A stretch of 64,000 nt of DNA from Sporobacter sp963663605 (lineage in GTDB: Bacteria > Bacillota > Clostridia > Oscillospirales > Oscillospiraceae). The stretch lies in assembly GCA_963663605.2 (NCBI GenBank), contig CAXXVF010000002.1, forward strand, positions 1,240,001 through 1,304,000. Reading direction: 5' to 3'. Below, piece after piece: positions 46,721 through 56,618 of this stretch (position 1 is its first letter; every line of letters starts with the position of its first letter). The position numbers and the translations under genes were made by a program. The notes below the pieces were generated by a model. That model was not told the DNA's origin. It did no database searches and worked only from the letters and a program-made list of their open reading frames with translations.

Positions 46721-49228
46721 TCAGTCCCGAGAGCCTGTCTGGCCGTAAATCCCGATATACGCGTCTTCGCTTTCGCTTATACGCCTGAGCGCCTGCTGCG
46801 CCTCGCCAAACATCTCGTCAAATCCGCCTGTTTGTCCGTTCCATATGGAAATGCCGCATCGGTAATCCAGAATATCCTCTTCAATAAAGTGAAAATAAGC
46901 GGGTTTTTTCAGCGTGCCGATTGTTTCTTCAACAAGCTGCAGAAGACGTTCGTCCGACTCAATTTCATGAATTAAGCCGGAAACGGAACCGTCTCCGTTA
47001 TAACTGACAATATTGTCGGGTTGGAGGATAATTTTCGATTTACCGATAAACCCGGTAAGAATCAGGTTCATCAATTTCTGGCCGCACTGAATTTTCATTG
47101 TATCGAAGTTGGCTATTGAAATCACAATGACGGCAAATTTCTTTCCCCCGCCTTTAAGGCGGGCAAGCGCGTCCGTCACCATGCGGAGCTTCTCAAACGG
47201 AAAACACATTAGCTTTGGTGTAAGATCAAGCCTAACACCCGTCAGTTTTTCCAGCTGCTTAATGGCGGTATTGTCCCTCATGCGGATGAAAACGTTAAGC
47301 TGGTCATCCATATTGTCGACAAACATAATACCTGATATTGTAATATATCTCCGCATGCCGTCCTGACCGCGCGCCTCAAAATCCAGGCAAACAACGTCAT
47401 GCCCCTGCTCAAAGTAACGCCGCAGCCCATCTGCACTGAGCGCCTCCTTCAGGCAATCCCTGTCTTCGGCGGACACGGCATATGCCAGCAGGTTGTCTAA
47501 AACACCGGAATATGTTTTTTGATCTTCCCACACATCAGCATACGGCCCGCCTTTCTTCAGAGAAATTACGCTGTCGCTGGAAAGGGTGGCTTTCACAGTC
47601 ATAAGCGTCTTGTACGAATAATACCGGAATTGCTTTGCCAGAACCTCGGCGCGCATGAATATGTTCCGCATTGATCCGAGCTCCTCAGTGATGCCGACAG
47701 CCTTGACCGGACGACCCTGATCGTCAAATACCGTAAAATATGTAAACCGTTCGATCGAGTACTGGCCGTTCGTCTTCATCGTACGGATAATCGCGCTGCC
47801 CTTTTCAACGCCGCTGAATATCTCGTCGTACATCCGCCGGCATTCTTCAACGGAGTCGGGATGTATGGCGCCGATGTCTATCAGCGATTCGGGCATATTC
47901 TCTATGACATGCGTATTGATGCCGTATTTCTGGACGGTCGCGTCTGTAACAATCAGCGTATGCTTATAGATATCCACTTCGAACGTGACGATATTGCTGA
48001 CTTTCAAAACGGTTTCGAGCTGCCGCTTTTGGGCCTCGTAGTTGCGTTCCGTCTCTTTTAGATTCGTTACGTCGGTCAAAATAGCGATTAAAACGGGTTT
48101 GTCGCTGTTTTCAAACGGGATGTGCACGGCCCGCATATGGACCCATATGACCCGGCCGTCATCCGGCGCCCTGCGGAAAACGGCTTCGACCGACGCGTCG
48201 CTCACGGCGCCCCGGCGCAGTGTTTCCTCAACGGGCCCGGCATCTTCTTCATTTATAAAGTTCAGGATTTTGTTGTCTGCCTGTTTGATACCTTCATAAC
48301 TGAGCTTTAAAAGCCGGACGCAGCTGCGGCTCAAGTAGATCGTACGGACCGCGTCGCCCACCTCCACCAGCGCAATCCCACCGTCGATATTATCGATCAG
48401 CGCTTTGAGCTGGATGCTGGTGCTGCTTTCTTTCAGCGCCTTTTGTTTCAGAACGTCGGCTTGTCCTGCCACCTCATCGATGTCGAAATGCGCAAACCTG
48501 TTCTTGCCGGCGAGCTTTGCCCGGTACAGCGCCTCGTCGGCTTCCCGGTACAGCGTCTGAAAATCTTTTCCGTCTCCATTGTAACTGGAGATGCCAATGC
48601 TGCCCGTCACCGTGACGGATATGTCTTCTCCGCTCGTCAAATATTCAAGCGCCGAAAGCAGCTCGGCGGCTTTCCTGCGAACAATGTCCGCCGTCGGAGA
48701 ATTTTTCATCAGCACGATGAATTCGTCCCCGCCAAGCCTGCCGACGATATCGTCGAACCGGAACACCGTACGGATCTTCGCGGCCAATATCTTCAAGACC
48801 TTATCGCCCTCTATGTGTCCGAAAGTGTCATTGACACTCTTGAAGTTGTCCAGATCGATCATGAAAAGCGTATGGCTGCCGCTGTGCCCGGAAAGCTTCA
48901 GAAAATTTATGATCCTTTCCGTTGCCTCTTCCCTGTTGAGCAACCCCGTCAGCGCATCGACCCGGGCCTGATGCCGGAGTTTGACAAGGTTTTCTTCATC
49001 TTCTGTGAAATACGGCCCGTTTTCTTTCTTATGGTAAAACACCCGGATGCATAACAGCAGGACCGAACAGATAATGAACATCATCATAATGATATCCGCA
49101 AATACTTCGGCCTTCCGGAATTCCACGGCCCGGATGAGCTGCTGCCGCAGCAGGAAAAGCGCCGCAGCCGACAAAACAATCAACGCGACTTGAATGATAT
49201 AATGCAGGCTGTTTTTATTTCTTTTCAC
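46721..49228 (-). CDS. Membrane PAS-GGDEF diguanylate cyclase
   Basis: 835 residues: two membrane helices (about 10-28 and 42-64), a GGDEF domain (about 85-250, intact LGGDEF), then two or three PAS-like domains (about 270-640, the first with IDNIDGGIALVEVGDAVRTIY), and a last domain that looks like a degenerate GGDEF without the motif (IVSYNGDGSV). It should make cyclic di-GMP under control of a signal seen by the PAS part; a PAS series after, not before, the GGDEF domain is unusual. The start is a GTG after GGAGTGG. It converges with the PIG-L gene with seven bases between. Confidence 0.83.
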   Translation of the reverse strand: MKRNKNSLHYIIQVALIVLSAAALFLLRQQLIRAVEFRKAEVFADIIMMMFIICSVLLLCIRVFYHKKENGPYFTEDEENLVKLRHQARVDALTGLLNREEATERIINFLKLSGHSGSHTLFMIDLDNFKSVNDTFGHIEGDKVLKILAAKIRTVFRFDDIVGRLGGDEFIVLMKNSPTADIVRRKAAELLSALEYLTSGEDISVTVTGSIGISSYNGDGKDFQTLYREADEALYRAKLAGKNRFAHFDIDEVAGQADVLKQKALKESSTSIQLKALIDNIDGGIALVEVGDAVRTIYLSRSCVRLLKLSYEGIKQADNKILNFINEEDAGPVEETLRRGAVSDASVEAVFRRAPDDGRVIWVHMRAVHIPFENSDKPVLIAILTDVTNLKETERNYEAQKRQLETVLKVSNIVTFEVDIYKHTLIVTDATVQKYGINTHVIENMPESLIDIGAIHPDSVEECRRMYDEIFSGVEKGSAIIRTMKTNGQYSIERFTYFTVFDDQGRPVKAVGITEELGSMRNIFMRAEVLAKQFRYYSYKTLMTVKATLSSDSVISLKKGGPYADVWEDQKTYSGVLDNLLAYAVSAEDRDCLKEALSADGLRRYFEQGHDVVCLDFEARGQDGMRRYITISGIMFVDNMDDQLNVFIRMRDNTAIKQLEKLTGVRLDLTPKLMCFPFEKLRMVTDALARLKGGGKKFAVIVISIANFDTMKIQCGQKLMNLILTGFIGKSKIILQPDNIVSYNGDGSVSGLIHEIESDERLLQLVEETIGTLKKPAYFHFIEEDILDYRCGISIWNGQTGGFDEMFGEAQQALRRISESEDAYIGIYGQTGSRD

Positions 49229-49355
49229 AAAACCACTCCATCAGCATCTAAATCCACAAAATATCCACAAAATCGTTATACAGTTATTTATCGAGATTTT
49301 TTTAGTTTTCGTAAGTGTGCGGATTCGCTTATATGTAATTTTGTAAAAAATAACT

Positions 49356-49389
49356 AAAAACCGGCGGACACGTTGTCCGCCGATTTTTT
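49356..49389. terminator. Bidirectional terminator
   Basis: CGGCGGACA / TGTCCGCCG stem with A run on one side and T run on the other, between two minus-strand genes. Confidence 0.85.
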
Positions 49390-49404
49390 CTTTTCCATAA
49401 ACTT

Positions 49405-50043
49405 TTATGCTGTTTTATTGGGTACACGTATGACACATGTGGCCTCAACACCGTCGACGGTGCAGCTCAGCGTCGCAGAACCCGGGCTGATCGCGGTCAC
49501 GCTGCCGTCCACGACCATGAATATCTCTTCATCGGAGCTTTCCCAAACAACTTCCATATCCTCCCGATCCGCATCGTCCGTTTCAGGAACCGTCCTGAAA
49601 TCAAACACGAACGTTTGCCCGATATAATCCATCGTGACATCGGTCCTGTCATAGCCGTCGTTGGTCCAAAATATAAACACGGCCGCGACCTCGATTACCG
49701 CGCTCGGCGAGGGGGATGGGGACGGGCTCGGGCTTGTGTCTTCCGTTACAAGCGTCGTGTTCCCCGCTTCGGAGTCCGTCATACCCGGCGACGGGTCGGA
49801 CACGCCGGCCTGTTCATCCGTTTCGTCCGGATTCGGCAGACTTGTAATAATAAGCACCATCACAGCGCCGATCAAAACGACAAGCAGCACAATGCCGATG
49901 ACGAGCTTGGCTTTTGCGTTGTCGGCTTCGTCGGCATGCTTCCCACGCTTGCTGCGGCGCGCGCCGCAGTATGGACATCTGCTGCGAAATCCGGAATATT
50001 TCCGGTCACATCTCCCGCACTTGACTTCAGAAATGACAGACAT
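49405..50043 (-). CDS. Zinc-ribbon membrane protein with Ig-like domain
   Basis: 212 residues. Zinc-ribbon (CGRC...CPYC, about 9-26) at the N-terminus, a membrane helix at about 46-68, a Ser-Pro repeat linker (SPSPSPSPSP, about 105-117), and a Big_2-type Ig-like domain at the end (SSDEEIFMVVDGSVTAISPGSATLSCTV in part). A cytoplasmic zinc-ribbon with a surface-exposed adhesion-type domain is found in several Clostridia. Function unknown. ATG 50043 follows GAGGGG. The promoter is at 50083. Confidence 0.75.
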   Translation of the reverse strand: MSVISEVKCGRCDRKYSGFRSRCPYCGARRSKRGKHADEADNAKAKLVIGIVLLVVLIGAVMVLIITSLPNPDETDEQAGVSDPSPGMTDSEAGNTTLVTEDTSPSPSPSPSPSAVIEVAAVFIFWTNDGYDRTDVTMDYIGQTFVFDFRTVPETDDADREDMEVVWESSDEEIFMVVDGSVTAISPGSATLSCTVDGVEATCVIRVPNKTA

Positions 50044-50082
50044 GCACACCCCTCGTTTCCGCTCTTATTCAAACCACCTAAA

Positions 50083-50111
50083 AGTTTACATCAACTTTAT
50101 TCTTTCGTCAA
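50083..50111 (-). promoter_or_regulatory. Sigma-A promoter
   Basis: TTGACG (50106-50111), 17 bases, TAAACT (50083-50088) on the minus strand, ahead of the zinc-ribbon membrane protein gene. Confidence 0.7.
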
Positions 50112-50156
50112 TAATTTTAATACAAATTACATAATACATCAACGTTTTATATAAAT

Positions 50157-50741
50157 TTACCCGGGCCTTGATAAAAATCCGCTGCCGGTAACGGTAAAAC
50201 GCCAGGGCATATCGCGCGACGACGCCGCGTAGTCTATCCCGATCCGTTTAGACGTCGAAACCCCCGCCGGTGTTCCGCCGCGTTCCACAAAAAGCGGACC
50301 TTTCCTACACAAATCCGCACCGTAGAGCGTTTTGCCTATATCAAAGGCCATGCACAGCTTGCCGGGTCCGCTGCAGAGATTTTTGAGCTTGTCCGTCCCC
50401 CGCCTTTTTCCCATGAGCGCAAGGCCGTCTGCCGGCTCGAGCGCGCGGATGAGGACGACCTCCGGGTCGCCCGGAGGACTGGAAGTGATGTTCAGGCAGT
50501 AATACATGCCGTATATCATATAAATGTATGCCATGCCGGCCGGCCCGTACTGAACGCGCACGCGTTCGCTTTTACGTTTGTAGCTGTGCGCCGCGTCGTC
50601 TCTTTCGCCCAGATACGCCTCCGTCTCAACGATCACGCCGCGTACCGTTCCCTCCGGCGTTTCCCGGACGAGGACCTGCCCTAAAAGGCCTTCGGCCACC
50701 TCCAGCGTGTCTCTGTCGTAAAAGGATCTCGGCAGGATCAT
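50157..50741 (-). CDS. 3-methyladenine DNA glycosylase (AAG/MPG family)
   Basis: 194-residue base-excision repair enzyme that removes alkylated purines. The motif VETEAYLGERDDAAHSY includes the catalytic Glu, and MAYIYMIYGMYYCLNI and RIGIDYA are typical. Its start overlaps the end of rsmA by four bases (ATGA), so it is the third gene of a GT2-rsmA-glycosylase operon. Confidence 0.95.
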   Translation of the reverse strand: MILPRSFYDRDTLEVAEGLLGQVLVRETPEGTVRGVIVETEAYLGERDDAAHSYKRKSERVRVQYGPAGMAYIYMIYGMYYCLNITSSPPGDPEVVLIRALEPADGLALMGKRRGTDKLKNLCSGPGKLCMAFDIGKTLYGADLCRKGPLFVERGGTPAGVSTSKRIGIDYAASSRDMPWRFTVTGSGFLSRPG

Positions 50742-51625
50742 GGCGTCCCCTCCTTCTTGCCGTCCCCCTGCTGCTCTGCAATTGCGCGCGCGAGCGCCAA
50801 AAAATCGGGGATGCCGAGTGTTTCGCCCCGGATCATTTCGTTAAAGCCGCAGCCGGTCACGATCTCGCGGAGCACCTGTTTTGGAAGGCTGCCGCCGAAT
50901 GCGCTCTCAAGGCCGTTTACAAGCGTCTTCCGCCGCTGGGCGAAGGACGCGCGCACAACGCGGAAAAAAAGCGTCTTCATATCCGACGGGACCGGTTTGA
51001 CCGCATGCGTTTTCATCGTGACGACGGACGAGGTCACGTTCGGCTGCGGGATGAAGCAGCCGGGTGCGACGTCAAAAAGGATTTCCGGTTCGGAATAGTA
51101 CTGCACAAAAATAGAAAAAGCGCCGTAGTCCGGCGTGCCGGGGCTCGCGCACATGCGGCGGGCGACTTCTCGCTGAACCATGACGGTGACGCGCTCGAAG
51201 CATTCCGCTTCAAACAGCGCCGTGACCGCCGGCGTCGTGATGTTGTACGGCAGATTGGCGCACGCGGCGCGGCGCAGCCCCGGGAACGCCTCCTCGGCCG
51301 TCGCGGCGATGTCGAGTTTTAAAATATCGCCGTTTATGACACGGACATTACTATAGCCGGAGAGCGTGTCCTCCAGCAGCGGGAAAAGCCGTTTATCGAG
51401 CTCTACGGCGCGAACGGCGGACGCCCGGGTTGAAAGCGCCCGTGTGAGCGCGCCGAGGCCGGGCCCGACCTCCAAAACGCCGAAGCTTTTATCAATGCCG
51501 GCGCCATCCGCGATGTTTTCCGGTACGCTGCTGTCAATAAGAAAATTCTGCCCCATCGATTTCGAAAACCTGAAACCGTGCGCCGTCAAAAGCCGACGGA
51601 TATCTTTTTGAGAAAAGATGTCCAC
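50738..51625 (-). CDS. rsmA: 16S rRNA adenine-N6,N6 dimethyltransferase
   Basis: 295-residue KsgA enzyme that dimethylates two adenines near the 3' end of 16S rRNA. Motifs: MGQNFLID, LEVGPGLGALT (SAM) and the catalytic NLPYNIT. It starts at a GTG overlapping the stop of the glycosyltransferase gene (TAGTG). Confidence 0.96.
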   Translation of the reverse strand: MDIFSQKDIRRLLTAHGFRFSKSMGQNFLIDSSVPENIADGAGIDKSFGVLEVGPGLGALTRALSTRASAVRAVELDKRLFPLLEDTLSGYSNVRVINGDILKLDIAATAEEAFPGLRRAACANLPYNITTPAVTALFEAECFERVTVMVQREVARRMCASPGTPDYGAFSIFVQYYSEPEILFDVAPGCFIPQPNVTSSVVTMKTHAVKPVPSDMKTLFFRVVRASFAQRRKTLVNGLESAFGGSLPKQVLREIVTGCGFNEMIRGETLGIPDFLALARAIAEQQGDGKKEGTP

Positions 51626-52605
51626 TAACGCGATGCCCCTTTGTCCCCGTCTTCTATTTCAATGCCGGCCGTTGCACCGATGTGGTACCTCGGCCGGTTT
51701 TTTGTTTCCATATAAGCCCGTCCTACATATTCCCCCACAAGGCCGAGGGAAACGAGGCTCAGGCCGCCGACGCCCCACACGGAGACCGTTACGATCTTCC
51801 AGTCCAGCATCGTAAATCCCATACATGCCCGTACAACCGCGTAAACGAGCAGGGCCGCCGCCAGGATCAGGAGGACGATCCCTGCCCCCGTTATCAGCCG
51901 CAGCGGCTTAAGGCTCAAAGACAGCGCGCCGTCCGAGGCGAGCTTGAGCATTTTTTTGAGCGGATACTTGCTTTTGCCGGCGAACCGCTCGCCGCGCGCG
52001 TATTCGACCGTCGCGGTGTTGAATCCGAGCATTGGCACGACGCCGCGCAGGAACATGTCCCGCTCGGCGTATTGGCTCAGGGCGTCGAGCGCGCGCGCGG
52101 ACAAAAGCCGGTAGTCGGCGTGATTGAACACGACCCGGCATCCCATCGCCCGAAGCATCCTGTAGTAGCTTTCGGCTGTAAAGCGTTTAAAAAAAGAATC
52201 TTTATCGCGCCGGCTCCGCACGCCGTAAACGACGTCCGCGCCGTCCAGATAAGCATCCACCATTTTATCCGCAGCGCCGATATCGTCCTGCAGGTCGGCA
52301 TCCATCGACAGGACCATGTCGGCTTTGCCCCGCACCGTCATCAGCCCTGCCAGAAGCGCGTTCTGGTGGCCTCGGTTACGACTGAGTGAAATACCGCAAA
52401 AGTGCGTGTCTTCGTCGGCGAGCGCCCGAATCATGCGCCATGTCCCGTCCTCGGACCCGTCGTCTACGAATAAAATACGGCTTAACGGCGATATCTTATC
52501 CTCAGCTATGAGTTTCAGGAGCTTTTCCTTAAGCCTTTTGGATGTTTCCGGGAGGACTTCCTCCTCGTTATAGCATGGAACGACGATATAAAGCCGGTCG
52601 TTCAA
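51625..52605 (-). CDS. GT2 family polyprenyl-phosphate glycosyltransferase
   Basis: 326-residue membrane enzyme of the dolichol-phosphate mannose synthase/GtrB type. The catalytic domain has VVPCYNEEEVLP, FVDDGSEDGTW and SMDADLQDD (DxD); two C-terminal membrane helices (about 232-257 and 272-295) place it at the membrane. It loads a sugar on undecaprenyl phosphate for cell-envelope modification. First gene of the operon with rsmA. Confidence 0.9.
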   Translation of the reverse strand: MNDRLYIVVPCYNEEEVLPETSKRLKEKLLKLIAEDKISPLSRILFVDDGSEDGTWRMIRALADEDTHFCGISLSRNRGHQNALLAGLMTVRGKADMVLSMDADLQDDIGAADKMVDAYLDGADVVYGVRSRRDKDSFFKRFTAESYYRMLRAMGCRVVFNHADYRLLSARALDALSQYAERDMFLRGVVPMLGFNTATVEYARGERFAGKSKYPLKKMLKLASDGALSLSLKPLRLITGAGIVLLILAAALLVYAVVRACMGFTMLDWKIVTVSVWGVGGLSLVSLGLVGEYVGRAYMETKNRPRYHIGATAGIEIEDGDKGASR

Positions 52606-52809
52606 TTGAATCTCTCCTCACGTTTGGGGTGATGACGCCGGTCAATTCACATGGCCGGCGGACCATCAAGACAAAAACAGTATAAACAAAACAAACGGCT
52701 TATGCAAATATTTTGGATGGGCCGTCCAGTATGCGGGAAATCAGCGCATAACTTTTGTGCGATTTGGGTAATGATGTTATGAGCATGTAAAGACTATACT
52801 AAAAATAGG
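52606..52809. other. Intergenic region between GT2 and glycolytic operons
   Basis: Part of a 360-base gap. AT-rich with a short palindrome-like GTGAATTGAC region; no gene, no riboswitch or CggR-type direct repeat seen. The promoter of the glycolytic genes follows at 52810. Confidence 0.4.
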
Positions 52810-52838
52810 TTGAAATAATACGCGGTAAGTACTAAAAT
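52810..52838 (+). promoter_or_regulatory. Sigma-A promoter of pgk-tpiA-gpmI-eno
   Basis: TTGAAA (52810-52815), 17 bases, TAAAAT (52833-52838). The leader is about 125 bases long. Confidence 0.7.
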
Positions 52839-52968
52839 ATTGCCAATGTCGGCGCTGTATCGAAAGAGCGCGTGTTTATGGCCCTCGCGTCGGTAACGGC
52901 ATTTCGTACGCAAACATATTTTTGTCTTATCTCAATATATCTAATACAGTGTCAGCCCGGAGGAAGCA

Positions 52969-54183
52969 ATGAACTACAACAAGAAATCAATCCAGGATAT
53001 CGACGTCAGAGGAAAAAAAATTCTACTGCGCTGCGACTTCAATATACCGCTCGATAAAGAAACCGGCGATATAACGGACGAAGGCCGGATCATCTCATCC
53101 CTCCCCACCATCAATTATCTGCTCGAAAACGGCGCCGCCGTCATCGCATGCTCGCATCTCGGACGGCCAAAAGGCGCATGGAATAAAGAAATGTCCCTGA
53201 AGGTCGTCGGCCGGCGTCTTTCGGAGCTTCTGGGAAAACCCGTAGAAATGTCGGAGGATGTCATCGGCGAGGACGCGCTGAAGCTTTCAGCAGCACTCCG
53301 TCCGGGTGAGATCATGCTTTTGGAAAACCTCCGCTTTGAAAAAGGCGAAGAGCAAAACGACCCCGTGTTTGCCAGATCTCTGGCCGGCATGGCGGACATT
53401 TATGTCGACGACGCTTTCGGTTCCGTACACCGCGCGCACGCCTCCACGGAGGGCGTGGCTCATTTCATACCCGCTTACTGCGGTTTCCTGCTCAAGAATG
53501 AACTGGAGCATATCGGCGGGGCGCTCAACGAGCCGGCACATCCCTTCATCGCCATACTGGGCGGCTCCAAGGTGTCGGATAAGCTCGGCGTCATCATCCA
53601 TTTGCTTGAAAAAATCAATACGCTCCTCATCGGGGGCGGCATGGCTTTTACGTTTATCAAAGCCTGCGGCGGCAGCATCGGCGATTCCCTGTATGAAGAA
53701 GACAAGCTCGACTACGCGCTGGAGGTCCTGGACAAGGCTAAAGCCCTCGGCGTCAAGATCATGCTGCCGGTCGACACCGTAGCCGCCAGCGCGTTCCGGC
53801 GCGACGCCGAGCCGGTCGTCGCGGACGCGACGGCCATCCCCGACGGCCTGATGGGCCTGGATATCGGGCCGGCAACGGCCGGAGCCTACGCGGAAGAGAT
53901 AAAAAAAGCTGCGACCGTCATATGGAACGGCCCGCTCGGCGTATTCGAATTTCCCAATTTTTCCAAAGGCACATATGCCGTGGCATCGGCTCTGGCAGAT
54001 TCCGATGCGGTTTCAATCGTCGGGGGCGGCGACAGCGCGGCCGCCGTACGCAAATACGGTTTTGAAGATAAAATGACACATGTGTCCACAGGCGGCGGCG
54101 CGGCGCTGGAATTTCTGGAGGGCAAAGTGCTGCCGGGCGTAGCCTGCCTGCTTGACAACGACGTACAGGAAGTTAAAGTATGA
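52969..54183 (+). CDS. pgk: Phosphoglycerate kinase
   Basis: 404-residue glycolytic enzyme making ATP from 1,3-bisphosphoglycerate. RCDFNIPLD, the HLGRPKGAWNKEMSL region, SVHRAHAST and the ATP-binding VGGGDSAAAV are in place. CGGAGGAAGC precedes the ATG. It leads the operon in the place where gapA usually lies; gapA is not in the window. Confidence 0.97.
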   Translation: MNYNKKSIQDIDVRGKKILLRCDFNIPLDKETGDITDEGRIISSLPTINYLLENGAAVIACSHLGRPKGAWNKEMSLKVVGRRLSELLGKPVEMSEDVIGEDALKLSAALRPGEIMLLENLRFEKGEEQNDPVFARSLAGMADIYVDDAFGSVHRAHASTEGVAHFIPAYCGFLLKNELEHIGGALNEPAHPFIAILGGSKVSDKLGVIIHLLEKINTLLIGGGMAFTFIKACGGSIGDSLYEEDKLDYALEVLDKAKALGVKIMLPVDTVAASAFRRDAEPVVADATAIPDGLMGLDIGPATAGAYAEEIKKAATVIWNGPLGVFEFPNFSKGTYAVASALADSDAVSIVGGGDSAAAVRKYGFEDKMTHVSTGGGAALEFLEGKVLPGVACLLDNDVQEVKV

Positions 54184-54959
54184 ACAGAAAATACCGCGGC
54201 GTAATCATCGCAGGCAATTGGAAGATGAACAATACGCCCTCGGAGCTTAAAGCTTACGCGGATACGCTCAAATCCATTGTCGGCCAGGCAAGGTGGTGCG
54301 AGGTCGTCGTCTGCCCGTCCTTCGTCATGATCCCGGCGGCGCAGAAAGCGTTTCGCGGCAACCGCGTTTCGGTCGGCGCGCAGGATGTGAGCGCATTTGA
54401 TGCGGGCGCGTATACCGGAGATGTTTCCGCGCGCCAGCTTTCCGAGCTCGGCATCCGTTACGTGATCGTCGGCCACAGCGAACGGCGAAGCCGTTACGGC
54501 GAGAACGATCCGACCGTGAACCAAAAAGTCCGCGCGGCGCTCTCTTTGAACCTGCGCCCGATCATCTGCGTCGGCGAAAGCCTCCTGCAGCACGAGACGG
54601 GCGTTACGGCGGATCTTGTCACACTGCAGGTAAAAGCTGCGCTTTCCGGCGTGCCGGACGCGCAGATCCGCCGTGTTATCATAGCGTATGAACCGATCTG
54701 GGCCATCGGCACCGGCAAAACTGCAACGGCCGGGGACGCCGCCTCAGTGGCCGGTACGATCCGCGCCGTCATCCGCAAAAAATACGGCGCGCGTATCGCG
54801 CGGGCCGTGCCGGTCTTATACGGCGGCTCCATGAACGCCGACAATGCGAAACAGCTGCTGATGCAGCCGGATATAGACGGCGGGCTTATCGGAACGGCGT
54901 CGCTCGATCCGGAATCGTTTGCTTCCATTATCATGTCGGCCAGACAGGAAAACATGTAA
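54180..54959 (+). CDS. tpiA: Triosephosphate isomerase
   Basis: 259-residue enzyme interconverting the two triose phosphates. GNWKMNNTPSE, the electrophile His in VIVGHSERR, and the catalytic Glu in IAYEPIWAIGTG are present. It overlaps pgk by four bases (ATGA). Confidence 0.97.
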   Translation: MNRKYRGVIIAGNWKMNNTPSELKAYADTLKSIVGQARWCEVVVCPSFVMIPAAQKAFRGNRVSVGAQDVSAFDAGAYTGDVSARQLSELGIRYVIVGHSERRSRYGENDPTVNQKVRAALSLNLRPIICVGESLLQHETGVTADLVTLQVKAALSGVPDAQIRRVIIAYEPIWAIGTGKTATAGDAASVAGTIRAVIRKKYGARIARAVPVLYGGSMNADNAKQLLMQPDIDGGLIGTASLDPESFASIIMSARQENM

Positions 54960-55046
54960 CGACGGGAACCGTTACAGCCGGACTGAACCGCCCACAACAG
55001 GATACGCCTAAGACTATCGGCGCGCATTTGCGCATGTGAGGTTATC

Positions 55047-56570
55047 ATGAAAATACCTACCACACTCATCATAATGGACGGTTACGGGCTGGCCCCGTCG
55101 GCCGACGGCAACGCCATCGCTTCGGCGCAGTCGCCCGTACTGGACAAGCTTTTCAGGACCTGCCCGAACACGGCGCTGTTGGCGTCGGGCGAGGACGTCG
55201 GGCTGCCGCCCGGTCAGATCGGCAACAGCGAGGTCGGCCACACAAATATCGGCGCGGGCCGCATCGTTTATCAGGATTTGACCCGAATATCACGCGACAT
55301 TCAAAACGGCGGTTTTTACGACAACAAGGCTTTTACAACAGCGATGGACGCAAGCCGTCAAACCGGTTCGGCACTGCATCTCATCGGTTTGATGTCGCCG
55401 GGCGGCGTCCACAGCCATACAGACCACCTGTGGGCATTTTTGGAAATGGCCCGGCGGCGCGGCGTCCGCGACGTATACCTGCACTGCTTCATGGACGGCC
55501 GTGACACACCGCCTGTACTGGGCGGCTCCGTACTGAAAGACATCGTTACGAAGTGCGGGGAGCTCGGCGTCGGAAAGATCGCCACCGTGATGGGACGGTT
55601 TTACGCGATGGACCGCGACAACAGATGGGAACGCACCGAAGCGGCATATAACGCGATGGTCTTCGGCGAGGGCCTGCGCGCCGACGATCCTGTCCGCGCC
55701 GTGCAGGACTCCTACGACGCCGGAATTACCGACGAATTCATCAAACCCGTCGTCTTCGAAACTGGCGGGCATATCAAATCCGGCGACTCCGTCATCTTCA
55801 TCAATTTCCGTCCGGACAGAGCGCGGCAGCTCACGCGGGCGTTCGTTGAACGGGCTTTCACCGGCTTTGAGCGCAGAAACGGTTTCTTCCCCCTCTATTT
55901 CGTGTGCACAACGCAGTACGAAGAACAGATGCCGAACGTAACCGTTGCTTATCCCCCCGAAACGCTTAACGACACATTCGGCCAAACCGTCAGCAGCCTG
56001 GGGCTTTCACAGCTTCGCGCCGCTGAAACCGAGAAATACGCGCACGTGACGTTTTTCTTCAACGGCGGCAGCGAGACGGTCTTTGAAGGGGAAGACCGGC
56101 TTTTGATCCCCTCCCCCAAGCATGTGCCTACGTACGACCTGGAACCGGAAATGAGCGCGTATGAGCTTACGCGCGAGGTCATAAAACGTATCAACAGCGG
56201 AACATACGACGTCATCATCTTAAACTTTGCCAACTGTGACATGGTCGGGCATACCGGCGACTTTAAAGCCGCCGTGAAAGCCGTCGAGACGGTCGACGCA
56301 TGTGTCGGGGAAGTCGTCGAGGCCACGTCCGCAATGGGCGGCATCTCGATTGTGACGGCCGATCACGGCAATGCCGAAGTCATGATAGATGACGACGGCA
56401 AAACGCCGCATACGGCGCACACCACCAATCCCGTACCGTTTATTTTAGTCGGCGCAGACGTCACGCTCCGCCCGGGGCGGCTTTCCGATATAGCTCCGAC
56501 TATCCTGGATATAATGGGCATTGAAAAACCGAAAGAAATGACGGGCGAATCTCTGATCGTCCGCCGCTGA
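55047..56570 (+). CDS. gpmI: 2,3-bisphosphoglycerate-independent phosphoglycerate mutase
   Basis: 507-residue manganese enzyme of the alkaline phosphatase superfamily. MDGYGLA supplies a metal ligand, and GNSEVGHTNIGAG contains the catalytic Ser; TADHGNAEVM near the end holds further metal ligands. 87 bases separate it from tpiA, with a GAGG-type site. Confidence 0.97.
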   Translation: MKIPTTLIIMDGYGLAPSADGNAIASAQSPVLDKLFRTCPNTALLASGEDVGLPPGQIGNSEVGHTNIGAGRIVYQDLTRISRDIQNGGFYDNKAFTTAMDASRQTGSALHLIGLMSPGGVHSHTDHLWAFLEMARRRGVRDVYLHCFMDGRDTPPVLGGSVLKDIVTKCGELGVGKIATVMGRFYAMDRDNRWERTEAAYNAMVFGEGLRADDPVRAVQDSYDAGITDEFIKPVVFETGGHIKSGDSVIFINFRPDRARQLTRAFVERAFTGFERRNGFFPLYFVCTTQYEEQMPNVTVAYPPETLNDTFGQTVSSLGLSQLRAAETEKYAHVTFFFNGGSETVFEGEDRLLIPSPKHVPTYDLEPEMSAYELTREVIKRINSGTYDVIILNFANCDMVGHTGDFKAAVKAVETVDACVGEVVEATSAMGGISIVTADHGNAEVMIDDDGKTPHTAHTTNPVPFILVGADVTLRPGRLSDIAPTILDIMGIEKPKEMTGESLIVRR

Positions 56571-56618
56571 CACTATGATATAAAACACATATAAAGGACG
56601 CATGGAGGCAGAAGATAC

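Noticed and set aside
49697..49740. GGCGAGGGGGATGGGGACGG-type stretch as a DNA repeat
   Set aside because: It is the coding sequence of a Ser-Pro linker in the zinc-ribbon protein.
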